64,000 bases of DNA, from NCBI GenBank assembly GCA_944321345.1, contig CALUKY010000006.1, positions 1 to 64,000 of the forward strand. Reading direction: 5' to 3'. Position 1 is the first letter of the stretch; each line of letters opens with the position of its first letter. Source of the DNA: an uncultured Paraprevotella sp. Its GTDB lineage: Bacteria > Bacteroidota > Bacteroidia > Bacteroidales > Bacteroidaceae. The notes beneath the pieces were generated by a model. It searched no databases. It was not told the DNA's origin and saw nothing but the letters and a program-made list of their open reading frames with translations. Below, one piece after another: positions 22,303 to 30,742 of the stretch. A program made the translations under genes and the position numbers.

Positions 22303-23382
22303 ATGGATAAAATGAATCTCTCAGGTCTGAACCCTAAAGATTTCCAGACCGAAATTGACGGAAAAATGACCGACCTCTACATTCTGAAAAACAAGAATGG
22401 TTATGAGGTGGCAGTAACAAATTATGGTGGATCGCTCGTTGCTATCATGGTACCGGACAAGGACGGACAGGTGGCAAACGTGATTCAGGGACACGACAAC
22501 ATTCAGGATGCGATCAACAGTCCCGAGCCTTTCTTAAGTACATTGGTTGGCCGTTACGGTAACCGCATCGCTAAAGGAAAGTTCACTTTAGAGGGCAAAG
22601 AATACAGCCTTTCTATCAACAACGGCCCGAACCACCTGCACGGCGGACCTACCGGTTTTCATGCCCGTGTATGGGACGCAGAACAGCTTTCAGAGAACAG
22701 CCTGAAACTGCATTATCTTTCAGCCGATGGCGAAGAAGGTTTTCCGGGTAATCTGAACATGACCGTTGTCTATACATTTACTGATGACAACGAATTGGTC
22801 ATTGACTATACCGGAACCACCGACAAGACCACAGTGGTCAATATGACCAACCACGGCTTTTTCAGTCTGACTGGTATCGCCAACCCTACCCCAACCATTG
22901 AGGATCTGGAGTGCGAAATCAACGCCGACTATTATGTACCTATTGATGACACTTCCATTCCAACCGGCGAAATCGAGAGCGTGAAAGGAACTCCTTTCGA
23001 CTTTACAACCCCGCATGCTGTGGGTGAACGCATCGATGCCGATCATATCCAGACCAAGCGTGGAGCCGGATACGACCACTGTTTCGTATTGAATAAGAAA
23101 CAGCCGGGTGAGTTAACCTTTGCAGCCCGTGTCGTTGAACCGAAAAGCGGCCGAATGATGGAAGTATATACCACTGAGCCTGGTGTTCAAGTTTACACAG
23201 ACAACTGGGCCGACGGCTACAAGGGCCAGCACGGAGCGACATTCCCACGCCGCAGTGCCATCTGCTTCGAGGCCCAGCATTTCCCAGACTCTCCCAACCA
23301 CCCTTATTTCCCTTCAGTAGTATTAAAACCGGGAGAAGTATATACCCAGAAAACCATTTATAAATTTGGTGTAAGAAAATAA
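22303..23382 (+). CDS. galM: galactose mutarotase (aldose 1-epimerase)
   Basis: A 359-residue beta-sandwich mutarotase that interconverts alpha and beta sugars. Catalytic-region motifs are present: GRYGNRIAKGKF (near 80), NNGPNHLHGG with the first His, VNMTNHGFFSL with the second, and a C-terminal glutamate in ICFEAQHFPDSPN. It is cytoplasmic, with no signal peptide. It is the first gene of galM-transporter-galK (gaps of 42 and 34 bp), a galactose uptake and activation operon. Confidence 0.94.
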   Translation: MDKMNLSGLNPKDFQTEIDGKMTDLYILKNKNGYEVAVTNYGGSLVAIMVPDKDGQVANVIQGHDNIQDAINSPEPFLSTLVGRYGNRIAKGKFTLEGKEYSLSINNGPNHLHGGPTGFHARVWDAEQLSENSLKLHYLSADGEEGFPGNLNMTVVYTFTDDNELVIDYTGTTDKTTVVNMTNHGFFSLTGIANPTPTIEDLECEINADYYVPIDDTSIPTGEIESVKGTPFDFTTPHAVGERIDADHIQTKRGAGYDHCFVLNKKQPGELTFAARVVEPKSGRMMEVYTTEPGVQVYTDNWADGYKGQHGATFPRRSAICFEAQHFPDSPNHPYFPSVVLKPGEVYTQKTIYKFGVRK

Positions 23383-23424
23383 TTAATTACTAATCAATCA
23401 TCAATAACTAACAACTTTAAAAAA

Positions 23425-24693
23425 ATGAGTCAAGAAAAAAAACAATGGGGTGCCATTATCATCATGATTGCACTCTTTGCTATGATTGCCTTCGTTACCA
23501 ACCTGTGTACGCCAATGGCAACCATCATCAAGAACCAGGGTGAAATTTCTAACGTACTGGCCCAGATCGGTAACTATGGTAACTTCGTTGCTTACCTGAT
23601 TATGGGTATTCCAGCCGGTATGCTGATCTCAAAGTACGGTTACAAGAAGACAGCCCTGATCGGTTTGTTCGTAGGTATCGTAGGTATCCTGATCCAGTGG
23701 TACAGTGGCCAGCTCAATGCACAGGAAAACCTCGGTCTGGTATTTGGTGTTTACCTGATCGGTGCATTCATTGCCGGATTGTGCATGTGTATCCTGAACT
23801 GTGTCGTTAACCCGATGCTGAATATTCTCGGTGGTGGCGGTAACAAAGGAAACCAGTTGATCCAGATCGGTGGTGTATTCAACTCTACCGCAGCTGTTGC
23901 CTGCTACATTCTGATGGGTGCTTTGATTGCCGACGCTACAAAAGCCAAGATCTCTGATGCCACTCCGGCACTGATGATTGCACTGGCTATCTTCGTTGTA
24001 GCTTTCATCGTAATCCTGATGACTAAGATCGAAGAGCCGAAACAGGCTCCGGTTAAGCTCGACTTGATCAAAGGCGCCATGAGCTACCGTCACTTTGCTT
24101 TGGGTGCTTTGGCTATCTTCCTGTACATGGGTATTGAGGTAGGTGTACCTAACTTTGTTCAGCAGTATCTGATTGCCGACAACATTCCGGCTTCAACCGT
24201 GGGTATGTTGGTAGCCGTTTACTGGTTCATGATGTTGATTGGCCGTTTCGTTGGTGCCAGCATCGGTAACAAAGTAAGTAGCCGCGCTATGATTACTACC
24301 GTATCTTCATTAACCATTATTCTGGTATTGTTCGGTATGTTCGCTCCAACAGATGTATTGGTAAGCTTCCCGGGTGTTGACTGGGGTAAGCTGGAAATGA
24401 TCTGGCAGGAAATTCCGGTTGGTATCTTTGCTTTCCTGCTCGTAGGTCTTTGCACATCAGTTATGTGGGGTGCTATCTTCAACATGGCTGTTGAAGGACT
24501 GGGCAAGTACACTGCCATCGCCAGCGGTATCTTTATGACCATGGTATTCGGTTGCGCTGTGATGATGTTCATCCAGGCTAGCGTTGCCGATATGACCGAC
24601 TACATCACCAGCTTCTGGGTAGTAGTATTCTGCGCCGCTTACCTGTTGTTCTACGCATTGGTAGGTAGCCGTGTAACAAAACGTGAAGAATAA
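23425..24693 (+). CDS. glucose/galactose MFS transporter (FucP-like)
   Basis: A 422-residue inner-membrane permease with 12 predicted helices, starting MIALFAMIAFVTNLCTP. It resembles the FHS/FucP branch of the major facilitator superfamily, whose members import L-fucose, glucose or galactose with protons. The RFVGASIGNKV loop and GLCTSVMWGAIFNMAVEGLGKYTAIASGI in the C-terminal half are typical. Its place between galM and galK points to galactose; gluP/gglu-type names are used for relatives. Confidence 0.9.
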   Translation: MSQEKKQWGAIIIMIALFAMIAFVTNLCTPMATIIKNQGEISNVLAQIGNYGNFVAYLIMGIPAGMLISKYGYKKTALIGLFVGIVGILIQWYSGQLNAQENLGLVFGVYLIGAFIAGLCMCILNCVVNPMLNILGGGGNKGNQLIQIGGVFNSTAAVACYILMGALIADATKAKISDATPALMIALAIFVVAFIVILMTKIEEPKQAPVKLDLIKGAMSYRHFALGALAIFLYMGIEVGVPNFVQQYLIADNIPASTVGMLVAVYWFMMLIGRFVGASIGNKVSSRAMITTVSSLTIILVLFGMFAPTDVLVSFPGVDWGKLEMIWQEIPVGIFAFLLVGLCTSVMWGAIFNMAVEGLGKYTAIASGIFMTMVFGCAVMMFIQASVADMTDYITSFWVVVFCAAYLLFYALVGSRVTKREE

Positions 24694-24727
24694 TCTCTCT
24701 TTAGTAAAACCATAAAATTATATTCCT

Positions 24728-25888
24728 ATGAAATTGACAATTGACGATGTACGCAGTCGTTTTATCGAGCATTTTGACGGTACAACAGGATCAGTTTATG
24801 CTTCACCAGGTCGTATCAACCTGATTGGTGAGCACACAGACTATAACGATGGCTTTGTATTCCCGGGAGCTGTTCAGCAGGGAATAATTGCCGAACTGAA
24901 AGCAAACGGAACCCGCAACGTAAGAGCCTACTCTATCGACCTGAAGGATTACGTAGAGTTCTCATTGGACGATGAGAAGGGACCAAAAGCAAGTTGGGCA
25001 CGCTACATCTTCGGTGTATGCCGTGAGATGATGGCTCTGGGCGTTCCAGTAGAAGGATTCAACACTGCATTCGCAGGTGACGTTCCATTGGGCGCTGGTA
25101 TGTCTTCTTCTGCCGCTTTGGAAAGCGTTTATGCTTTCGCTCTGAACGATATGTTCGGCGACAACAAGATCGACAAGATGACTTTGGCTAAGGTTGGTCA
25201 GGCTACAGAGCACAAGTATCTGGGCGTTAACTGTGGAATCATGGACCAGTTTGCATCTGTTCACGGTAAGGCCGGTAACCTGATGCGTCTGGACTGCCGC
25301 AGCGGTGAATTCGAATACTTCCCATTCAACCCACAGGGCTACAAGCTGGTGTTGGTTAACTCTTGCGTAAAGCACGAGTTGGTTGGTTCTCCTTACAACG
25401 AGCGTCGTTTGAGCTGCGAGCGTGTAGCTGCTGCCATCAACAAGCTGCATCCTGAGGTAAAGAGCCTGCGCGATGCTGACTGGGGTATGCTGTATGAGGT
25501 TAAGGAAACCGTATCTGAAGAGGATGCTAAGCGTGCCAAATATGTTATCGGCGAAAAAGAGCGCGTACTGAAAGTTTGCGACGCTTTGGAGAAGGGCGAT
25601 TACGAAACTGTAGGTGAGATGATGTATGCCACTCACGAGGGTCTGAGCAAGGACTACGAAGTATCTTGCGTTGAGCTCGACTATCTGAATGATCTGGCTA
25701 AGGAAGCCGGCGTTACCGGTTCACGTATCATGGGTGGTGGTTTCGGCGGTTGCACCATCAACCTGGTAAGCGAAGAGCTGTATGACAGCTTCGTAAACGA
25801 GGTAAAGACCAAGTTCCGTGAGAAATTCGGAAAAGATCCGATCATCATCGATGTAGTTATCGGCGACGGATCACGCAAATTGTGCTAA
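24728..25888 (+). CDS. galK: galactokinase
   Basis: A 386-residue GHMP kinase that phosphorylates alpha-D-galactose to galactose-1-phosphate. The galactokinase signature GRINLIGEHTDYNDGFVFP is near 28-46, the ATP loop PLGAGMSSSAALE near 122, the catalytic Asp region NCGIMDQFAS near 170, and GSRIMGGGFGGCTI near 335. Codon use is strongly biased to a few codons, suggesting high expression. It ends the gal operon before a terminator. Confidence 0.96.
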   Translation: MKLTIDDVRSRFIEHFDGTTGSVYASPGRINLIGEHTDYNDGFVFPGAVQQGIIAELKANGTRNVRAYSIDLKDYVEFSLDDEKGPKASWARYIFGVCREMMALGVPVEGFNTAFAGDVPLGAGMSSSAALESVYAFALNDMFGDNKIDKMTLAKVGQATEHKYLGVNCGIMDQFASVHGKAGNLMRLDCRSGEFEYFPFNPQGYKLVLVNSCVKHELVGSPYNERRLSCERVAAAINKLHPEVKSLRDADWGMLYEVKETVSEEDAKRAKYVIGEKERVLKVCDALEKGDYETVGEMMYATHEGLSKDYEVSCVELDYLNDLAKEAGVTGSRIMGGGFGGCTINLVSEELYDSFVNEVKTKFREKFGKDPIIIDVVIGDGSRKLC

Positions 25889-25915
25889 TTCAAGGACATC
25901 ATATCCGGATAAGTC

Positions 25916-25948
25916 AGGCGGAGCCTTTTTCTAGGCTCCGCCTTTTTG
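25916..25948 (+). terminator. terminator of the gal operon
   Basis: AGGCGGAGCCT pairs perfectly with AGGCTCCGCCT over a 5-nt loop, with TTTT following. Confidence 0.93.
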
Positions 25949-26085
25949 CATACCATAGCAGAATATCACAAAGACCGGATAGGAGCAAAAAAGCATTCCT
26001 GCCTTCCGGAAGCATGTTCACAGAAAGCAGGAATGCTAAAACATGAAAGCAAAATACTTGCGTATCTGGTATTCTTACTGAATCC

Positions 26086-26478
26086 CTAGAACGGCAGATC
26101 ATCATTTGAATCCCCTCCGGCAGAAAAGTCTACCGGTGCAGCAGCAGGAGCCGATGGGGCGAAAGGAGCTTCTACAGCTGTTGGAGCCGGCCCCATAGCC
26201 ATATTCTCACCACGCACTACTCTCCAGGCACGAATACTGTTAAACCATCTGCCCTGATATTCGCGGGCATCTATATCAAAAGACACCGTGAGCACTTCAC
26301 CCAGCTGAATATTGAACTGATCAATCTTATCGCTTCCAAACACATCGAAGCACATTTTGCGCGGATACTGTTCCTGTGTTTCCAGAACATACTCCTGAAC
26401 TTTCCACTCAGAGCCTGTGCGTGCAGACACCCCACTGCGGGCCGGTAATACGGCAATGATTTTTCCTGTAATTTCCAT
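26086..26478 (-). CDS. DUF3127 OB-fold-like protein with SSB-type C-terminal tip
   Basis: 130 residues. The first ~95 residues (MEITGKIIAVLP..., SIRAWRVVRG) match the small DUF3127 family of Bacteroidota. A Pro/Ala-rich linker follows, and the protein ends SNDDLPF. That acidic-hydrophobic tip is the classic C-terminal tail by which SSB recruits DNA repair and replication partners. It is transcribed away from dnaN, 141 bp apart. A DNA-maintenance role is inferred from fold, tail and neighbours; I know of no proven function. Confidence 0.8.
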   Translation of the reverse strand: MEITGKIIAVLPARSGVSARTGSEWKVQEYVLETQEQYPRKMCFDVFGSDKIDQFNIQLGEVLTVSFDIDAREYQGRWFNSIRAWRVVRGENMAMGPAPTAVEAPFAPSAPAAAPVDFSAGGDSNDDLPF

Positions 26479-26551
26479 TTTTTCCTAAGATTAATATAAG
26501 TGCGAAATTACAATTTTTCCTGTAGTTTTACTAATTTTTAATGGAGATTTT

Positions 26552-26582
26552 TTTGAAAACCTTGCTAAAATCTGTAATTTTG
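26552..26582 (+). promoter_or_regulatory. promoter of dnaN
   Basis: TTTG (26552-26555), a 19-bp spacer, then TAATTTTG (26575-26582). The start is 37 bp downstream. Confidence 0.65.
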
Positions 26583-26619
26583 TTCTACATATATATAAAG
26601 ATAAAAACAGCTATAATTT

Positions 26620-27741
26620 ATGAAATTTGTCGTATCCAGCACCGCTCTTCTCGGTCGCATACAAGCTATCAGCAAAGTCATTAATTCAAAAAACGCTCTG
26701 CCTATTCTCAACAGTTTTCTCTTTGAAATAGAAAACAATACCATGACCATCACAGCTTCGGATCTCGAAACACGCATGGTCACTTCCATGGAAATCATCG
26801 AAAGTGAATCGAACTTCCGTTTCTGTATTAATGCCAAGACCATGCTTGACTCCATGAAAGAAATCTCCGAGCAGCCATTGACATTTGATATCAATACAGA
26901 TACGATGGAAATCCAGGCACAATATCAGAACGGACGTTTCAGCATTATGGGACAGGACGCCGACGAATATCCGCAAGCACAGCCGGCTCCTGAGGCCAAC
27001 ACACTGACCCTTTCGGCCGAATCTCTGCTCAAGGGCATCAACTACTGCCTTTTCGCTACTGCTGACGACGAGTTGCGCCCTATTATGAGCGGTATCTACG
27101 TAGATATTTCTACAGAGGATGTCACTTTCGTATCCTCAGATGGACAGAAATTGGTGCGCAATAAGGTGCTCAACACGCATGGTGACGAGAAATGCGCCTT
27201 CATTCTGCCAAAGAAACCCGCCACTTTACTCAGAAGCATTCTGCCGAAAGAGAGTGGCGACATAGAAATCAAGTTCAACCAGCGCAGTGCTATAATTATG
27301 ATGAACGATTACACGCTGTATTGCCGACTGATTGAAGGACGTTATCCTAACTACAACATGGTCATCCCGCAGAACAATCCATATTCGGCCATCATCGACC
27401 GTGTGAATCTGCTCGGCGCTCTAAAGCGTGTGCTGATTTTCTCCAGCCAAAGCAGTTCGCTCATCAAACTGAGTCTGGACAACAATACATTAGTCGTTTC
27501 CGGCCAGGATTTGGATTTCTCAACTTCTGCCGAAGAAAAGATTGCTTGTTCTTATAGCGGCAATGCCTTCAAAATCGGCTTCAATGGAACTTATCTTTAC
27601 GATATATTGAATAATCTGAACTGCACAGATGTGACCCTTGAACTGGCCGACGCAAGCCGTGCCGGTGTAATTGTACCAACGGAACAGGAAGAGAATGAAA
27701 ACACGCTGATGCTGTTAGTCCCTCTGATGCTTAACGAATAA
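26620..27741 (+). CDS. dnaN: DNA polymerase III beta sliding clamp
   Basis: A 373-residue clamp made of three similar domains of about 120 residues. It forms the dimeric ring that tethers the replicative polymerase. MKFVVSSTALLGRIQAISKVI and ALPILNSFLFEIENNTMTITASDLE at the start and the terminal segment ENTLMLLVPLMLNE (partner pocket, usually MPMRL) are recognisable. dnaA is not adjacent, so this is not the classic origin cluster. It is followed 11 bp later by a DnaQ-like exonuclease. Confidence 0.96.
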   Translation: MKFVVSSTALLGRIQAISKVINSKNALPILNSFLFEIENNTMTITASDLETRMVTSMEIIESESNFRFCINAKTMLDSMKEISEQPLTFDINTDTMEIQAQYQNGRFSIMGQDADEYPQAQPAPEANTLTLSAESLLKGINYCLFATADDELRPIMSGIYVDISTEDVTFVSSDGQKLVRNKVLNTHGDEKCAFILPKKPATLLRSILPKESGDIEIKFNQRSAIIMMNDYTLYCRLIEGRYPNYNMVIPQNNPYSAIIDRVNLLGALKRVLIFSSQSSSLIKLSLDNNTLVVSGQDLDFSTSAEEKIACSYSGNAFKIGFNGTYLYDILNNLNCTDVTLELADASRAGVIVPTEQEENENTLMLLVPLMLNE

Positions 27742-27752
27742 ATATAGATGTC

Positions 27753-28520
27753 ATGAAACTGAACCTTAAAAATCCCCTAGTGTTCTTTGATCTGGAAACT
27801 ACGGGGATCAATATAGCTACCGACCGTATTGTGGAACTTTGCTATATCAAAGTATATCCAAACGGCAATGAAGAATCCAAAAGTATGCGTATCAATCCGG
27901 AAATGCATATACCGGAAGCTTCTTCTGCCATTCATGGCATTTACGATGAAGATGTAAAAGACTGCCCTACGTTCAAGCAGATTGCCAGAGAACTGGCCAA
28001 TGCCATTGAAGGATGTGATCTGGCCGGATTCAACTCAAACCGCTTTGACATCCCGATGCTGGCCGAAGAATTTCTGCGTGCGGAAATAGATTTTGACATG
28101 ACACGCCGCAAGTTTATCGACGTGCAGAATATCTATCATAAGCTGGAAAAAAGGACTCTTTCTGCAGCCTATAAATTCTATTGCGGTAAGGATCTGGAGA
28201 ACGCTCACTCGGCATTGGCCGATACACAAGCCACATACGAGGTATTACAGGCACAGTTGGACAAATATCCGAATGAACTGCAGAACGACATGCAATTCCT
28301 GGCTGATTTTTCACGCATGACCAACAATGTGGATTTTGCGGGACGCATTGTCTACAATGAACAGGGCGTGGAAGTATTCAATTTCGGCAAATACAAGGGT
28401 ATGCCTGTTACCGAAGTCCTGCAAAAGGATTCGGGCTACTACGGATGGGTCATGCAAGGCGACTTTACCCGTAATACCAAACAGGTTCTTACCCAGCTAC
28501 GACTTAGAGGAAATAAATAA
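27753..28520 (+). CDS. DnaQ-like 3'-5' exonuclease with C-terminal DUF3820-like domain
   Basis: 255 residues. The DEDDh exonuclease core spans about 8-170: FFDLETTG (D, E), GFNSNRFDIPML (D), and HSALADTQATYEV (H, D). The last ~55 residues carry FGKYKGMPVTEVLQ...GYYGWVMQGDF, a DUF3820-type module seen on other exonucleases. It is probably the proofreading subunit or a repair exonuclease. The 11-bp spacing from dnaN supports work with the clamp. Confidence 0.88.
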   Translation: MKLNLKNPLVFFDLETTGINIATDRIVELCYIKVYPNGNEESKSMRINPEMHIPEASSAIHGIYDEDVKDCPTFKQIARELANAIEGCDLAGFNSNRFDIPMLAEEFLRAEIDFDMTRRKFIDVQNIYHKLEKRTLSAAYKFYCGKDLENAHSALADTQATYEVLQAQLDKYPNELQNDMQFLADFSRMTNNVDFAGRIVYNEQGVEVFNFGKYKGMPVTEVLQKDSGYYGWVMQGDFTRNTKQVLTQLRLRGNK

Positions 28521-28594
28521 ACAGAGAATTTTCATGGAATCTTTCTTCTACCTGATATGGCAGAGGAAAGATTCCTTAATTAAATTATGTATTC

Positions 28595-29788
28595 ATGCTA
28601 AAAGGCAAAAAAATAGTATTGGGCATCACCGGCAGTATCGCCGCCTACAAATCGTGTCTGCTCATCCGTAATCTGATCAAAAAGGGTGCCGAGGTGCAGG
28701 TGGTCATCACTCCTGCGGGCAAGGAATTCATCACGCCCATCACCCTGTCGGCACTGACCAGCAAACCGGTCATCAGCGAGTTCTTCTCACAGCGTGACGG
28801 AACGTGGCACAGTCATGTGTCACTTGGCTTATGGGCAGATGCCATGATCATCGCACCGGCAACTGCATCGACTATCGGCAAAATGGCACACGGTATTGCC
28901 GACAATATGCTCATCACCACATATCTTTCCATGAAAGCCCCAGTATTTGTGGCTCCTGCCATGGACTTGGATATGTTTGCCCACCCCAGCACCCAGAAGA
29001 ATCTGGACATCCTCCGCTCTTACGGCAATCACATCATCGAACCGACCAGCGGTGAGCTGGCCAGTCATCTGGAAGGCAAAGGACGTATGGAAGAGCCAGA
29101 CGTAATCGCTCAGGTGCTGGACGACTTTTTTGAACAGCAGCAGGATCTGGCCGGTAAGAATATCCTGATTACAGCAGGACCTACTTACGAAAAAATTGAT
29201 CCGGTACGCTTCATCGGCAACTATTCTTCAGGTAAAATGGGATTTGCACTGGCCGAAGAATGCGCTTCGCGCGGTGCTAAAGTAACCATGGTATGCGGAC
29301 CAACCTCCCTGAATTGCCATCATCCGAACATTCACCGCATCAATGTGGAATCGGCCGCAGAGATGTATGAACAAAGCGTGAAACATTTTCCGGACACGGA
29401 TGCCGCTATCCTATGCGCAGCCGTAGCCGACTTTACGCCAGAGCACCGTGCCGACAACAAGATCAAGCGTGAAGGCAACGAACTGTGTCTGCGTCTGAAA
29501 CCGACACAGGACATCGCCCGCGAGCTAGGACTGATGAAGAAAGCCGGACAGGTACTTGTAGGCTTTGCTTTGGAAACCTGTGACGAGGTAAGCCATGCGC
29601 AGGATAAACTGAGACGAAAGAATCTGGATTTCATTGTTTTAAACTCACTCAATGATGCCGGAGCCGGTTTCCAGCATGACACCAACAAGATTTCCATCAT
29701 CACAGCCAATGAACGGACAGAATACCCATTGAAAAGCAAAACAGAAGTAGCTCACGATATTATAAACCGGCTCAGCACCTGTCTCTGA
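28595..29788 (+). CDS. coaBC: bifunctional phosphopantothenoylcysteine decarboxylase / phosphopantothenate-cysteine ligase
   Basis: 397 residues. The N-terminal flavoprotein CoaC (1-180: GITGSIAAYKSC, active-site His in WHSHVSLGLWAD, PAMDLDMF) is fused to CoaB (190-397: ILITAGPTYEKIDPVRFIGNYSSGKMG, with ligase motifs up to DFIVLNS). Together they turn phosphopantothenate into phosphopantetheine for coenzyme A. It lies between the exonuclease and a DUF4835 gene, in an order (coaBC-DUF4835-recN) that from memory is common in Bacteroidota. Confidence 0.95.
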   Translation: MLKGKKIVLGITGSIAAYKSCLLIRNLIKKGAEVQVVITPAGKEFITPITLSALTSKPVISEFFSQRDGTWHSHVSLGLWADAMIIAPATASTIGKMAHGIADNMLITTYLSMKAPVFVAPAMDLDMFAHPSTQKNLDILRSYGNHIIEPTSGELASHLEGKGRMEEPDVIAQVLDDFFEQQQDLAGKNILITAGPTYEKIDPVRFIGNYSSGKMGFALAEECASRGAKVTMVCGPTSLNCHHPNIHRINVESAAEMYEQSVKHFPDTDAAILCAAVADFTPEHRADNKIKREGNELCLRLKPTQDIARELGLMKKAGQVLVGFALETCDEVSHAQDKLRRKNLDFIVLNSLNDAGAGFQHDTNKISIITANERTEYPLKSKTEVAHDIINRLSTCL

Positions 29789-29817
29789 GTTAATATGCAC
29801 AAATCTTACGGAAGACC

Positions 29818-30738
29818 ATGATGAAGAGCATAAACTGGATTAAAGCGGCTTGCATGGTGTGTCTGCTTTGGAACTCTCCTATTCTGGCAGACGCACAGGA
29901 ACTGAATGCGCGTATCACCATCAATCACTCCCAGATTTCAACCACACGCACCTCGGTCTTTGAAGCTCTGGAAAAAAACCTCACACGTTTCATGAACGAG
30001 CGGCAATGGACCGGCATGAAATATCAGCCGGCAGAACGAATCAACTGCACATTCAGCATTACGATCTCTGAATATAAGGAAGACGAAAACCTCTTCACGG
30101 CACAAATGCAGGTGCAGAGTACCCGTCCGGTATTCAACTCTACCTATACCACGACTGTATTCAGTATAAAAGACAGCAAATTTAATTTCAATTTTCAGGA
30201 ATTTGACCAACTGAACTTCATACCTGAGCAGATAGACAACAATCTGACCGCCATGATGGCCTATTATGCCTATCTCATTATCGGTATGGACATGGACACT
30301 ATGGCCCCCTTAGGTGGAACAGAAGTGTTACATCAGGCTGAAAACATTGTAACCGGGGCTCAGAATCTGGGCTTCGAGGGATGGAAAGCATATGATGACA
30401 ACCGAAACCGCTTTGCCATCATCAATGACTATCTGGACGGAGGAATGGAGCCTTTCCGGCAGATGCAATACCAATACTACCGCAACGGACTGGACATCAT
30501 GGCCGACCAGGTAGAACAGGGACGCGCAGCCATTACCGAAGCACTTACTCTGCTGCAAAAGGCACACGACAACAAGGCACTGAGCCAGTTGCCCCAGATC
30601 TTCACGGATTATAAGCGAGATGAGATCGTAAACATCTATTCAAAGAAGGGGACTTCCGAAGAGAAACAGAAAGTATACGATATTGTATTCGGCATTAATG
30701 CCTCACAAAGCAACTATTGGGATAAAATCAAACAATAA
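29818..30738 (+). CDS. DUF4835 family exported protein (PorD-like)
   Basis: 306 residues with a signal peptide (cleavage near ADAQ, residue 26). The mature protein starts ELNARITINHSQISTTRTSVFEALE and contains INCTFSITISEY and TRPVFNSTYTTTVF, features of the DUF4835 family. From memory some relatives in T9SS-bearing species are named PorD, a secretion-associated periplasmic protein; I am not certain that this applies here. The sorting-tail protein at 453 would be a possible client. recN follows 4 bp downstream. Confidence 0.8.
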   Translation: MMKSINWIKAACMVCLLWNSPILADAQELNARITINHSQISTTRTSVFEALEKNLTRFMNERQWTGMKYQPAERINCTFSITISEYKEDENLFTAQMQVQSTRPVFNSTYTTTVFSIKDSKFNFNFQEFDQLNFIPEQIDNNLTAMMAYYAYLIIGMDMDTMAPLGGTEVLHQAENIVTGAQNLGFEGWKAYDDNRNRFAIINDYLDGGMEPFRQMQYQYYRNGLDIMADQVEQGRAAITEALTLLQKAHDNKALSQLPQIFTDYKRDEIVNIYSKKGTSEEKQKVYDIVFGINASQSNYWDKIKQ

Positions 30739-30742
30739 CCTT

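Noticed and set aside
26620..27741. Replication origin near dnaN
   Set aside because: dnaA is absent and I see no cluster of DnaA-box-like sites in the flanking region.
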